NCBI GenBank assembly: GCA_036971475.1
Contig: JBAIZL010000001.1
Location: forward strand, 97,686,350 to 97,750,349
Length of the DNA: 64,000 nt
Direction: 5' to 3'
Source of the DNA: Prosapia bicincta
Taxonomy: Eukaryota; Arthropoda; Insecta; Hemiptera; Cercopidae
The notes under the pieces are model-generated. The model saw only the letters and a list, made by a program, of their open reading frames with translations, was not told where the DNA came from and searched no databases. The position numbers and the translations under genes were made by a program. Below, in pieces: positions 22,550 to 34,514 of this stretch (its first letter is position 1; each line of letters starts with the position of its first letter).

Positions 22550-24395
22550 ATAAAGCTAATTACATTCATTTGGAATGTCATAAGGTTTAAAATGTTCAGA
22601 TTTAACTGGAATGGCATAAGGAATAAGGTGGTTTAGATTTAACTGCATTGTCATCCTAAAAAAGTTGTTTAGATTTAATCGGAATTCCATGTGAATATGT
22701 TGTTTAGATTTAGTTGCAATGGCGTATGGATAATATTGTTTAGATTTATCTGAATTGTCAAAAAGATAAAGTTTCTTAGTTTAAACTGGAATGTCTTAGG
22801 GATAAAGGTGCTTAGTTTTAACTGGAATGTCTTAGGGATAAAGTTGCTTGGTTTTAACTGGAATGTCTTAGGGATAAAGTTGCTTAATTTTAACTAGAAT
22901 ATCTTAAGGATAAAAAACTGTTGTTTAGATTTAGCTGTAATATTATAAGAGTAAATGTGCAATATCATAAATTTTAAGGTTTTTATATTTACCTGGATTT
23001 TCATAGGGATAACAGGTCTTTGTATTTAACTGGAATGTCATAAGATTATAGCTGATTATATTACGTATAATGTCTATAAAATATAAACTGTAATGACATT
23101 AGGATAAAGAGAGTTTAGATTTAACTGGAACGCCGTAAGGTTAAGTTGCCTAGATTCAACTGTAATAGCATAAGGATGAAGGGAGTTTAGGTGTAACTGG
23201 AACTCCGTAAAGTTAAGTTATCTAGATTTAACTGTAATAGCATAGGGATAAAGAGAGTTTAGGTGTAACTGGAACTCCGTAAAGTTAAGTTATCTAGATT
23301 TAACTGTAATGGCATAGGGATAAAGAGAGTTTAGGTGTAACTGGAACTCCGTAAAGTTAAGTTATCTAGATTTAACTGTAATGGCATAGGGATAAAGAGA
23401 GTTTAGATTTAATAAAAACGCCGTGGGGTCAAGTTTCTAAATTTAACTGTGATGTCATAACCATAAATGGAGTTTAGGTTAATCTGAAACGTTGTAAGGT
23501 TACGTTGACTGGATTTAACTGTAATGATATAAGAATGAAGGGAGTTTAGATTTATTAAAAACGCTTTGGGGTCAAGTTGTCTAAATTTAACTGTAATGTC
23601 ATAACCATAAATAAAGTTTAGGTTAAATTGGAACGTTATAGGGTTATGTTGACTAGGTTTAACTGTAATGCCATAGGGATAAAGGGAGTTTAGATTTAAC
23701 TGGAAGGTCGTGAGGGAAATTCGCCTAGATTTAACTGTAATGCCTTAAGGATAAAGAGAGTTTGAAAATAACTGGAACGCCGTAAGGTTATGTTGCCTAG
23801 ATTTAATGGTAATGCCATAAGGATAAAGAGAGTTTAGATTTATTAAAAAACGCCACGGGTTTAAGTTGTCTAAATTTACCTGTTATGCCATAAGGATAAA
23901 TGGAGTTTAGATTTAACTGGAACGCCGTAAGGTTAAGTTGCCAAAATTCAACTGTAATGGCCATAAGAATGAAGGGAGTTTAGATTTATTAAAAAAAAGC
24001 CGTAGGGTTAATTTGTCTATATTTAACTGTAATGATATAAGGATAAATGGAGTTAAGATTTAACTGGAACGCCGTAAGGTTACGTTGCCTGGATTCAACT
24101 GTAATGCCATAAGAATAAAGAGAATTTAGATTTGACTGGAACGCCGTAAGGTTAAGTTGCCAAAATTCAACTGTAATGGCCATAAGAATGAAGGGAGTTT
24201 AGATTTATTAAAAAAAAAAAAGCCGTAGGGTTAAGTTGTCTATATTTAACTGTAATGATATAAGGATAAATGGAGTTAAGATTTAACTGGAACGCCGAAG
24301 GTTACGTTGCCTGGATTCAAATGTAATGTCATAAGAATAAAGAGAATTTAGATTTGACTGGAACGCCGTAAGGTTAAGTTCCCTAGATTTAAGCT
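22550..24395. repeat. Degenerate ~72-bp minisatellite (two-part unit)
   Basis: About 25 diverged units. Each is a pair of related halves of ~35-37 bp: 'agatttaactgtaatgcc' + 'ataaggataaagagagttt', and 'agatttaactggaacgcc' + 'gtaaggttaagttgcct'. The clearest 72-bp period is at 23190-23400, where three units are almost identical. Divergence increases toward 22550, where single halves predominate. Frames at 23989-24183 and 24283-24552 are translations of the repeat and should not be taken as genes. Confidence 0.92.
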
Positions 24396-24399
24396 GGCA

Positions 24400-25630
24400 C
24401 GCCTTGATTAAGAACCTAGTGAGAGTGGTTTTTTGTTTTGACTTCAAGCGTCGTATTTCTCTGAAACTATTACATAACTTATGAAATATTTTATTTTCTG
24501 GTGTTGAAGCGAAAACCACTTTGTCATAAAATATTCCTAAATTACGTGGCAATATTTAAAATATTACAATAACTTTATTTGCTACTAAATTATTACTCTA
24601 TGCCACACTTAAGGGGCTAGATTACTTGTACTTAATTTTTTCATTCATTATAACAACCAACAATGCTCTATTGTATTCGGCTTAAAAATTTGTTTTAATC
24701 AACTTAAATTCGTTTTGTATGGTAATCGGTTCTTGTAATAGTCACGTGCTTTGTGTTTTAATGGCGTAGAAGAGATGATTGCGGCACACTAAGCTATGTA
24801 GTTTAAACAACAGCAGTGGCCAAAGTTAAAAAGCTGGAAATTGTATTTATTATTTTTATAATTTAAAGTATTTTAAAAATAACATGAGCCTAGTGAAAAT
24901 TTTAAACAAATGCGTTTCAAAATAGGTACATTTTTCAGTGCTGTAAAACACAAGCTGTATTGATTACTCTGATGAGTTATGTGTTAATGTGTATCTGTGG
25001 TTATTCTTAAGATTTTGTTTACCATGTAAACATTTTGTTGGATTAAAAGTGTGCTTTATGAATTAAAATGCATTGAAGTTGGTTTTGTGTGATATGTTCT
25101 GTTAAGTTCAGTTTTGTTGCTTTTATTTATGATGGGTAGCATTTGAATCTCTTAGGATTCCTTAAACACACCACTCTACTAATTTTAGAATGCTAAAAAA
25201 TTCGGTTAGGGAAAAAGAGGTTATAATTACTTTTGAAAAGAAATTGTTCACTACTATCCTTTCAACGTAAGGGAGAAAAATGGTCACAAAACTTCACCGA
25301 GTGATATAGAAGGGATACGAAACACGGAAACGAGTATCGTGTTGTAAAATTCCATCAGTCAGTTGTGTTTGTTTGATCCAACGCCCACTCAGGATCTGGC
25401 ACTGATAGAACGGTTTGAATATTATATATCGAAAGCTTGGTATAAAACCGTGTAACTATGTTCCTATTAAATTAATAGTTAACGGCCATAGACAACTAGT
25501 TCAAGGCAAGGTGAATTGTAATAAGAAATTTCGTCTCGCTTTAATTTAGCCTTTTCTTTTCAATGTAGATTTTTTATTATATATAATCACTAATTTAATA
25601 CAAAAGGGGAAAAAATTAATCAATTCCCTA
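24400..25630. other. AT-rich DNA, no gene seen
   Basis: No recognisable features before the tandem duplication that begins near 25636. Confidence 0.4.
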
Positions 25631-26120
25631 TTACTACTTTAAAACATATAGTTTTATTTATGTTATGAAAGAAAAATAAATTTGTACACATATAAATGTT
25701 ATCGATATATACCAAAAATGTATTTTTATGGAAATAGTTTGGGTTAAAATATTGAGTACAATATTCATGATCGAAGAAAAAGAAGTGGTGAACTATCAAA
25801 CAATTCCTTTTCTCTTGTTTTGTTTTTAAAAGAGTTTTTTAATGATCCTTATCATATTTTGTCACCTAGTTCTAGAGAGTAGAGTGGTGAGCAATAGCTC
25901 CTACTTGTAATGATGAAAACTTTTATGAAAGGACAAGTTAGAAATTATACCTAGATATATTGTTATGGAATATATCGTTATATATATATATATTGTTATT
26001 TTCTTTTGAAACCTATTATCATTATATTTCGTTATATTAACGAGGATTAGGTTGAGCGTTTTGTTAAATCGAAAGTGTTGTATTTATTTCAGTTGTTTTT
26101 AAATTCCTTCCATTAGATCA

Positions 26121-26123
<3 letters not shown>

Positions 26124-26184
<61 letters not shown>

Positions 26185-26185
26185 A
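26124..26185. repeat. (TA)n-(GT)n microsatellite
   Basis: TA run to about 26170 followed by GT units, inside the first copy of the duplication. Confidence 0.95.
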
Positions 26186-26196
26186 TGTAAATATTG

Positions 26197-26412
26197 TACA
26201 CATTCTCAATAAAATACGTATTTATCAATCCACTCAAGCTCAACTATATATTTTTCAACCTGTATTGGATGTCAATTGATGCTAATACAGTTTTTTCAAA
26301 TATTTATTCATTCGTTAAATTCAAAAAAGTTGATACCTCAGTCAGATTCGGACCAAATGACTACATGTTTGAAATCCAGCACTTTATCACTGAGCCAACT
26401 TTTCCATTACTA
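26197..26412 (-). mobile_element. tRNA-derived SINE, copy S1
   Basis: On the minus strand a tRNA-like head has an A-box-like TTGGCTCAGTGAT (complement of 26386-26398) and a B-box-like GGTCCGAATCT (complement of 26344-26354), about 31 nt apart as in tRNA genes. A ~140-bp tail follows, including 'tgaataaatatttgaaaa' and 'gttgagcttgagtgga'. The same tail occurs in four other copies in the window. RNA polymerase III would be the expected transcriptase. Not a functional tRNA: the cloverleaf is degraded. Confidence 0.82.
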
Positions 26413-26863
26413 GATATCTAATACTGAGATTATTAAAACATTATACATTCGATTGTTTTTTTTATATAATTAAAGGAGAATAACAATTTTTACTTTTATT
26501 TATATAGACTAATTTAAAACATATAGTTTTATTTACGTTGTGATAGAAAAATACATTTGTACACATATGAACGCTATTGCGATAAGCCATAAAAGTACTT
26601 TTATTAAAACCGTTTGGGTTAAAATACTGAGTGCAATAATCATGATCGAAGAAAACAAGAAAACATTGTGAACTATCAAACGTTTCGTTTTCTCTTGTTT
26701 TTTGTTTAGAAGAGTTTTTAATGATTCTACTCATATTTTGTAACCTAGTTCTAGAGAGTAGAGTGGTGAGCTTGTAACGATGGAAACACTGTTATGGAAG
26801 GACAAGTTAGAAATTATGTTAACCTAGATATATTGTTATGGAATATATCGTTATGTATACTGT

Positions 26864-26868
<5 letters not shown>

Positions 26869-26901
<33 letters not shown>
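26869..26901. repeat. (TA)n microsatellite
   Basis: Short TA tract in the second duplication copy, equivalent in position to a similar tract in the first. Confidence 0.95.
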
Positions 26902-26905
<4 letters not shown>

Positions 26906-27060
26906 ATTTTCATTTGAAACTTATTAATATTATAACTCGTTTTTGCGCAAATATTCAAGTATTAGGATGAGTGTTGTGTTTGGTTAAATCGAAAACGTTG
27001 TGTTTAATTTCTGTTGTTTTTAGATGCTTTCGGTTAGATTACACTCTCCTTATATATATA

Positions 27061-27275
27061 TCTTGTACAAATTGCTAATAAAATACGTTTTTATTTATCC
27101 ACTCAAGCTCAACTACATATATTTCAACCTGTGTTTGATGTCAATTGATGTTAATACAGTTTTTTCAAATATTTATTTATTCATTAAACTTTAAAAAGTT
27201 GAAATTTCAGTTGGATTCGAACCGAATGACTATATATTTTAAATCCAGCACTTCCTCACTAATACCCATTGCTAG
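27061..27275 (-). mobile_element. tRNA-derived SINE, copy S2
   Basis: Same layout as the copy ~870 bp upstream. The B box is a perfect GGTTCGAATCC (complement of 27213-27223), whereas the A-box region is degraded. The tail matches closely. Confidence 0.82.
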
Positions 27276-27539
27276 GTCTCTAATACTGAAAGATGTGTAT
27301 GAAATTAAAAAAGTAAGGTGCCTTGCACTAATGAAGCAATCAGAAATGAATAGAATAAGGAATTATAGACGATAATCAGCTTCATAAATTAAACAACAGC
27401 AACATAAATTATTTAACAAAAAAAGTGAATAAATAGTAAAAAGCAAAAATAATAGTTCAACACCATATATGGTATAGAGAGGAGAATGGAAATTTGCAAG
27501 GAAATTTGTTTTCTATTTTGACGCCTAATATTAATATTC

Positions 27540-27542
<3 letters not shown>

Positions 27543-27611
<69 letters not shown>
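27543..27611. repeat. (TA)n microsatellite
   Basis: About 34 TA units, directly bordering a family B repeat. Confidence 0.97.
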
Positions 27612-27613
<2 letters not shown>

Positions 27614-27816
27614 TGAAACGTATTCCTTTACGGATGAAAAAATATGATGAGTAGTTACTATCTGGAGTACATTCGTTCATTCTGCAGTCCATAAATTCGC
27701 AGTTCCGACGTTTCGCTAGAATCTCATCCAGCATTGACGAGGTGAACCCAACAACAGTAGAAGAGCGAGTCTACTGATAGACTATTAGAGTCCTGATAGT
27801 AACTATTCATCATATA
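27612..27816 (-). repeat. Hammerhead-like inverted-end repeat, family B copy 2
   Basis: Minus-oriented relative of the repeat at 10.75 kb. Ends are inverted ('atgatgagtagttactatc' near 27645 and 'gatagtaactattcatcat' near 27796). The core on the minus strand reads CTGGATGAGATTC then TAGCGAAACGTCGG (about 27693-27735). Immediately to its right lies a Penelope-type ribozyme element. Confidence 0.5.
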
Positions 27817-27820
27817 TATA

Positions 27821-27958
27821 TTAAAACAACATAAGTTATTCAAATACAAGAATATTATTGTATTTTTCATTCCTGATGATGTTGGTACTGTTTACCAACG
27901 AAAAGCTTTGAATATAAATTAATAATATTCTTGTATTTTAATAACCTATGTTGTTTTA
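27821..27958 (+). mobile_element. Penelope-like terminal element with inverted end
   Basis: The right side (27862-27958) is a complete PLE1-family end including a ribozyme; the left side (27821-27857) is only the outermost ~37 bp of the same end, inverted. It is therefore an asymmetric version of the palindromes at 47.8 and 61.9 kb. An (AT)n run follows from 27982, after the conserved outer 'aagaagaaaacgta'. Confidence 0.85.
27869..27913 (+). ncRNA. Hammerhead ribozyme motif
   Basis: Plus strand. Helix I AUUC (27869-27872) pairs perfectly with GAAU (27910-27913). Then come CUGAUGA (27873-27879), an extra U, helix II GUUGG/CCAAC with loop UACUGUUUA, GAAA at 27900-27903 and helix III AA/UU around a GC dinucleotide. 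Cleavage is expected after U27909. Confidence 0.78.
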
Positions 27959-27978
27959 AATTATTAAAGAAGAAAACG

Positions 27979-27981
<3 letters not shown>

Positions 27982-28029
<48 letters not shown>
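27982..28029. repeat. (TA)n microsatellite
   Basis: TA tract beginning directly after the conserved outer end of the ribozyme element. Confidence 0.97.
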
Positions 28030-28036
<7 letters not shown>

Positions 28037-28049
28037 ATATATATGTATA

Positions 28050-28098
28050 AAAAATACAATAAAATATTTCTTTGTTGACCTCAGTAGGAATTGACTTA
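28050..28098 (-). repeat. Short fragment of the SINE-tail-associated repeat
   Basis: On the minus strand 'aattcctactgaggtcaa' matches the starts of repeats at 35866 and 37204. Only ~45 bp are recognisable. Confidence 0.5.
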
Positions 28099-28099
28099 A

Positions 28100-30315
28100 A
28101 TTTTTTTTATGTTACTTGTTTTACTAATAAAAAGTTCCTGTCAGTCGTAATATGTTACTAAGATTCAACATAAGTGTTTCACCGTAAGACATGGCATAAT
28201 CCAATTGCTAAACAAGGGTGTAGCCAGTTGACAAATCCCTGTGACCCTGAGAAGAAGTTAATCTACCGGCACTTGAACTCTCTAATGCGCTCTGATCTTT
28301 CCGTGCCACTCTGACTTACATCCTTTCCTAAATCCTATGAATTATTCACAAATATTATGAAAATAGTGGAACTCTGGCTGATGCCTTATGTATTACTGTA
28401 AAAGCTCCTATATTAGTATATCTTAAAATTATCCGGTGAAACTTAAGATTTACCAACTTTTAATAGTAAAAGTTCAAATTCTTCTGTGATTATGTTAATT
28501 TTTTAATATTATTTTTTTTCCTGCCATCATACACTCAGTAAGCTTATTATTTTACATCAGAGACATGGTATGTGTTACATAACCTAACCTAACCTAAAAA
28601 CGAGCTCGTTTATAGAAAACATATTATTAAGGCATACTCATTGATTTATTTCCAAAACCAACATTTTCCAACCACATTACTAAAACCTACCATCTCCTAA
28701 ACTTTAGAGGAAAAGCCTAAAAATTCAAATACTATTTATTATTCTTACATTTACCAACTCATGTTGGTAAAACCTAAGATTAACCAAAATAAGGGTTGGT
28801 AAAGTATATCCATTTTAGCAGCATACTTGACGGTATGCAACGCTGAGGAGATAAAGTGACTATCTACTTAGCCCCAGGTGGTGAAGGAGGGTTAGGAAAT
28901 TGTAATCACTGGTTAGATCTGGTGACGGGTTGCCCAGTATCGTGCAGGTGACCAGTATATACCTTATACAATAAAAAAGCCTTCGAGCCTTACATACTGG
29001 TAATACCGGATCGTAAATCAAGCCCCCGCGATTCCAGTCTGACTACAGTCACGGTTTCGCCAGTTTGGTGTCAGTATGGAGTATGGAGGTTTCATATGTA
29101 GAGGGGTCTCACGGGACCCTTATAAAACGACTCTCTCTGGTGATGGAGTTCACACTTGCCAAACTGTTCTTTTAGAGTCTTACTTTTCCAAATACTCAAG
29201 ACATCCTGTTCAAACTACTACAGACCCTCCATACACATTACAAATCTTTCCAAACACTTATATTTTATGATTTTGCAATTTAAACTGGCAAATGTAAAAA
29301 ATTAAAAGACTAAAGCATCCCTTTTTTGTCAATATTTTGTGGTCGATTTGACATTTACCACTAATGAAAGGATCGTGAATTCAGATATAATTAAAGTAAG
29401 GATCAAAACATCCTTGGGATAGGATTTCATTGAAAACATCTGATCCCTTTCAATGGAAAACGTAAAGAAACTTCTTATAACAATTAAAAGATGACCCGCT
29501 GCTTGATAAGGTAATATTTTTTCTTAGTAAGAAGGGATGATTTTAACCCAACCCCTTCATGGTTAATATAATAGATTAGGATTAATTTAGACTGATATTC
29601 CTTTAAAAAACAAAGGCAGCTGGAAAAATGTCGTACCCTACAAATAGCTAGCAAACGTTTTCTTCCGAATTAGGAGTTGAAATTCAACCTATCAAAGCTG
29701 TCAACTTTTTCTATTTTCTAATTCTAAGCGAACATTAAATCTGAAATACCAAAACAGATTAGTATGCTCAGTTTTTCTGTTTTTTATCTTACTTATATAT
29801 TTCTTTTAATATTTTCTATTTTTAAAATCTTTATTCTAATTATTTCTTTTTAATTATACACTAAAGACATGCATCGAACATCATAAAAACGTGTGTATAA
29901 TGTACGTAAATATTTACTTAACAATATTATTTATAATTAGGTTTAGCTAATAAATCTATTTATTTGTGCTTAGCTAGTAAGTCAATATAACTATTACATG
30001 TTAAAACAAATTTATTCTCACTAAACCATTTTTGTAACTAAAATACCAATAATGGTGCTTACATTTACACTATAAAACCCGTAAAATTAATCATCAAATC
30101 ACGTAATGTAATCGCATAATGTAGTCCTAATCACTGACGATAATCACTGAAACGCGTTAAATGTAAGATCATTTTTAAGAACGCGTTTCAAGATCAGCTA
30201 GTATTAAAGCACTTGAAACGTTGCACTTTATCGAACAATATATAAAGACAAAAACAAGTAATGCAGAAGGGATATTAAAAGCTATATAAGTCATTGAAAA
30301 TGGAAAAATTATGTG
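28100..30315. other. AT-rich DNA, no gene recognised
   Basis: Contains a short telomere-like run at 28581-28597. A frame at 29076-29270 has no recognisable domain. The 28.85-29.25 kb part is less AT-rich than the flanks. Confidence 0.4.
28581..28597. repeat. Short telomere-like (CCTAA)n run
   Basis: Three consecutive AACCT units plus a partial fourth, i.e. TTAGG on the minus strand, the common insect telomere repeat. Too short to be a real interstitial telomere. Confidence 0.6.
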
Positions 30316-30317
30316 AA

Positions 30318-30742
30318 ATTGGCATTATTGTTTAATGGTGGCAAAACTGTAATCTATAACATCGTACTTAGGTAAAATACCAACAGAATGTTCATTTGAA
30401 CGATATCGTTTTTCTCATTTGAAATTTAAATGTAATCATCAAGTAATCACATGGTCCTTATAGTGCTTCTCAGGTGAACTTGAGGCAATCCTGGTAGCTG
30501 AGGGATTAGGAACGGCCTGGGCCTAACAAAATTGGCATTATTGTTTAATGGTGGCAAAACTGTAATCTATAACATCGTACTTAGGTAAAATACCAACAGA
30601 ATGTTCATTTGAACGATATCGTTTTTCTCATTTGTAATTTAAATGTAATCATCAAGTAATCACATGGTCCTTATAGTGCTTCTCAGGTGAACTTGAGGCA
30701 GTCCTGGTAGCTTGGGGATTAGGAACGTCCTGGGCCGAACAA
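30318..30742. repeat. 213-bp tandem duplication
   Basis: 30318-30530 is repeated at 30531-30742 with only a few differences ('caatcctggtagctgaggg' versus 'cagtcctggtagcttgggg'). The second copy continues into the fold-back element to its right, whereas the first is cut off at 'gggcctaacaa'. The duplication thus includes the outer end of that element. Confidence 0.92.
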
Positions 30743-31228
30743 TACGCTGGGACAGCCCGGCGAGAACATCCCATTAGTGACGAATCGCCGATTACTCCAC
30801 TTAAAAACCTTAATCTAATAAATAAGCATTATATGGGAAAAAGTTGGTACGTTTTTTTTTTTTTTAATTATATTTAAATAAACAATTGTGTGTTTGTCTT
30901 CTGTTAATCGGGTGACTTTAAGTGTAATTAAATATGCCGAGGGAAAGTAACGCTATACGAAGCATAGCCGGTAGTCACACTTAACGTCGGCCGATTTACA
31001 TGAGACAAGCACTTGAATGTTTGTTTAATAATAATTAATAAAACCATACCAACGATTTTCCCATATAATGCGTATTTATTAGATTAAGGTTTTAGGAAGA
31101 GTAATGGGCGATGCGACACTAATGGAATGTTCTCGCCGGGTTATCCCAGTGTATTGTTAGGCCCAGGACGTTCCTAATCCCCCAGCTACCTGACTGGCCT
31201 CAACTTAACCTAAGACGCCCTATAGTGG
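30670..31228. mobile_element. ~560-bp fold-back transposon
   Basis: A long imperfect palindrome centred near 30.95 kb. The left outer arm ('tatagtgcttctcaggtga', 'gattaggaacgtcctgggc', 'ccttaatctaataaataag') is repeated inverted on the right ('gcccaggacgttcctaatc', 'cttatt' context 'cgtatttattagattaagg', 'ccctatag'). Inner arms also match across 'tgtgtttgtcttctgttaatcggg'-like segments in broken form. No reading frame. Consistent with a non-autonomous DNA transposon with very long inverted repeats; target-site duplication not established. Confidence 0.82.
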
Positions 31229-33000
31229 CAGAATTATGAAGGTACAGGAAAACCTTTACTAGCATTATTCTATGCTGTTTCGGGATTTTACGTGAATTTT
31301 TGAAATTAATATATTAGGGCTAAAAAGCCACATGTTCATATTAATATGGGGTATATACATAATACTCCATAAAAACAAAGTTAGACAATATGAAAAATAT
31401 ACAACCAAATTAATACACCGTTTAGTATGGATTTACATGGAATAAATTACTTAGAAAGTTCAGCTGTCAGGTTGTGTTCCGCTGAACGGTTGCGATACTG
31501 TTGGCGATCTGTTAGAATTAGTTGAGCCTTTCACATAAACTTTAAATAACTAACTTATACTTTAATGTCCTGAGCTAAGCTAAAGTATATTTTATAAAGC
31601 ATATTTTTATTTTACATTTGTTATATTGTGGTTTGACATGGCGGCCTACGTGCTCACCTTGCTTTTAACCCTAGCCTCAGTTTCAGATATGGTTTTTAAT
31701 AATTTACTTAGTATATCCCTAATTAGTTTACTTGGATAGATTTTTCATGTCCGTAGAGTCAATGTTCAGAAGGGTATTAAACAATAATTATTAACACAAA
31801 ATATTTAATAAAACTAATTATTTCTGTATTTTACGGCTGACTGTTTATTATTTGTGTTCGTAATAGGGCCCTGGGTGAAGTCTTAAATACCGACTCAAAA
31901 TTCTTCAGTACGCCGATAGTTTGTATAACTTTGTTTAATGTTTCAATAAGTATGGTGCTGGGCGGTCGCTCCTGTTGGCCACTCTTTGTAGGGACACAAA
32001 CCCGTCGCCTACGTTAACTGTGTTCTTCTTCGTACTGAAGAGCATAAGTAAATTATGGAATGAGATGTATTGGGTTGCGTACCTGACATTTTTTCTACCG
32101 GGGTCATGAACATGGGGCTACTTATTATAACCCCTTGAAAGAAAAATAATAAGAACGGGTAGATGAAGTTAAGCAGGACTAAGGTAAGACATAATGAATC
32201 CACGCCACTAAGAACAGGGGAAAGCTATGGAACTGCTTTAGCAGGGCAGCTTACCTGAAGCAGACGTACTCTCAACAGGGTGACATAAGCTCCCTTAGCA
32301 GGGTGTATTAGTTTAAATGCTAGAGAATTGATACTCATTTTAAATACTTTTCCTTACCAGTTAAATACACTTGTTTCAGAGTATTTTAAGAAAATACAAG
32401 TAATCATATCATGGAAAAATGCTTTCACGAAGATACGACAAAAACGTACAACATAAGTTATTTCAATACCATAAAACTAATTATTTTAACTTTTAACTTT
32501 GAAAACACTGAAGCAGAATAACAAAAATATGAAACAAATTTTTAGACACAAACCTAGCCTCCAAGAAACAACCCCTGTAAATATCTATTTTCATTTTCAG
32601 CAGAGGATTGGACTTGTCACAAAATTATTCGGCTACTTAGATGACGTGGTACATAATACACACGAATAAAAGATTAATCTATAAGCCTTTGAACTATTTA
32701 TATAAATTACAGTGTATTGTATTCTAAACAATAACCTATAACTATTCATGTTTATTTGACCACTCGAAATAACAACTGAATAAATAATAAGCCGGTTGAA
32801 TATCGGGTATAAATTGTTTTATTTACTTATTTCGAAGTTTTGGCAACTATTTTGTTGGCCTTATCTAGCTTGTAAACAATTTTATATTACAATATAAAAT
32901 ATCGCAACTTATTTATATACCGCTAACACTCACAAAAAAATTTAAAACTTTAAACATTTTCAATGAACTATAACATTCACATTATTTTATTAGTATCCAA
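31229..33000. other. AT-rich DNA, no gene recognised
   Basis: Moderately complex sequence at 31.9-32.3 kb has a 64-codon minus frame (32009-32203) with no recognisable domain. Nothing else supported. Confidence 0.4.
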
Positions 33001-33009
33001 TTTTCCCAC

Positions 33010-33385
33010 AGAAACGCAAGGACGTTTGCGAACTGCGTGTTCAAATGTTTCAAAGTAATGGCGAAAGGAAATAGCCTTTCCAGGAGTACGGCTTCTTGTT
33101 CACTATGATACAAGTGTTATAGTAACTCATATCCAATATTCGTTATGCAAGCTTGAAGCGGGGCCAATTAAGGCGATGTCGCCCCTTGAAGTGAAAGCTT
33201 GCCGGAGCCTTACAGCTTAAGGCGCTCGAAATTGGTTCTAAGCATGACACTAATGGCCCGATCGGTATCTCGGCGCAGCCTTGACCCCACGAGGTCAACT
33301 GCCCTTATGCGGTTTCCTTGCGCGAAAAAGATTGCAGCTAGCGGCGCACAAGGACTTCGGCGGCAATAGATGGCGTAAAGAAACG
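33010..33385. other. GC-rich island with hairpin, function unknown
   Basis: Much richer in G+C and CpG than its surroundings. 33148-33202 forms an imperfect hairpin ('gcaagctt' ... 'aagcttgc', with 'gaagcggggc' facing 'gccccttgaag'). No long open frame and no tRNA boxes were found. Could be a short SINE or MITE, or a regulatory CpG-containing segment; I cannot decide. Confidence 0.4.
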
Positions 33386-34425
33386 TAATCTGTTAAAAAA
33401 AATATTCGAAAAGTAACACAACTCTTGCAAGATGATATAATTTCTGGTTAATATTCTTTTCGTAATATCGTACAAGTAAGCAGTAAAACATGGGACAGGT
33501 GAAAATATCACTTATAGTATCCCAAAAATGTTACAAAATTCATAACTATTTAATCAAAACTGAATAAAGTGTATCTTAATTTAAGTAGAGCTAAAACAAC
33601 TACTAAATTTTGATTAACATACATTATGATTTTGAATTTACTTTAAGGCTATAATATTTACAACTTTTCATTTAAATAATCATTTTCAATTTACATACAG
33701 CTTATAAAATTTACTAAATTTGTATGTACTTAATGCTTTTAAATTTGCATAAATCATTTAAAAATTACTTAACTTTTAGATAAGTGATGACGTTGTGTTT
33801 ATATTTTTCCTATAAAATTAATTAAATATTTATTTCCATATTCATTTTGAGTTTAATTTAGGCCTTCAAAATGTTTTGAACATTTATTTACAGAATTATT
33901 TTGAATTTATAATAGGTTTTTAGAATGTAATCAATTATTATTTATATAATGCTTTGAATTACACAAATCTACATTTTCAATTTCAGTGTGAGGGAATTGA
34001 ATCTTATGACAGTTGGAGAGACATATGATTTTATTTAACAACAAACTGTAAGGACTATATCAACGGCTGATATATAAAAAAAATTTTAAAAAACCATTAT
34101 TTTAGTACATATAACTAGATTTTTTCGTTTGAATAATTTATTATTACTTTTATTTATTTATTAATTAAATGTTTAAAAATATTATTTGATTTTACTACAG
34201 AAGTGTGTCTTTGTAATTAAATTCAAGTTCGTTTTATTTATAAATCTTAGTTCTCTAGTATAACTTACTATTCTTACCATCGTCGTATAAGAGATAAGAT
34301 GAAGCTGCCTTACTCTGGCCACATGGTATTCAAGATAATGTGGTTATAACTACGATTCAAACGCACTATACTACCCTAGGTTTGGCCCTAGGCCATGCTT
34401 CGATTCACTGCCTGATGGAAAACTT
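33386..34425. other. Very AT-rich DNA, no gene seen
   Basis: Almost entirely A/T-dominated with no recognisable features. Confidence 0.5.
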
Positions 34426-34430
34426 TTTGG

Positions 34431-34509
34431 CGCTACGGGGGTTTGAATCCAGGAGATTTATGTTAGTAGTAAAGTCCTATACCTACTAAATCACTCAAAC
34501 TCTACCACC
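34431..34509 (-). mobile_element. tRNA-like sequence, probably a SINE head
   Basis: Minus strand: A-box-like TGATTTAGTAGG (complement of 34482-34493) and B-box-like GGATTCAAACC (complement of 34440-34450), about 31 nt apart. No clean acceptor stem or cloverleaf could be drawn, and its tail differs from SINE copies S1-S5, so it looks like a different tRNA-derived SINE or a tRNA pseudogene. Confidence 0.5.
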
Positions 34510-34514
34510 AAAGA

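Larger units (their letters stand above)
25636..27300. repeat. ~875-bp tandem duplication containing SINEs
   Basis: The segment 25636-26425 is repeated with moderate divergence at about 26513-27300. Shared landmarks include 'aaacatatagttttattta', 'ctagttctagagagtagag', an internal (TA)n tract and the SINE tail plus tRNA-like head. Both copies contain the SINE in the same (minus) orientation, so the SINE was present before the duplication. Confidence 0.88.

Noticed and set aside
23989..24552. Two minus-strand frames with shared NLTAFQSNLNS words
   Set aside because: They are translations of the ~72-bp minisatellite.
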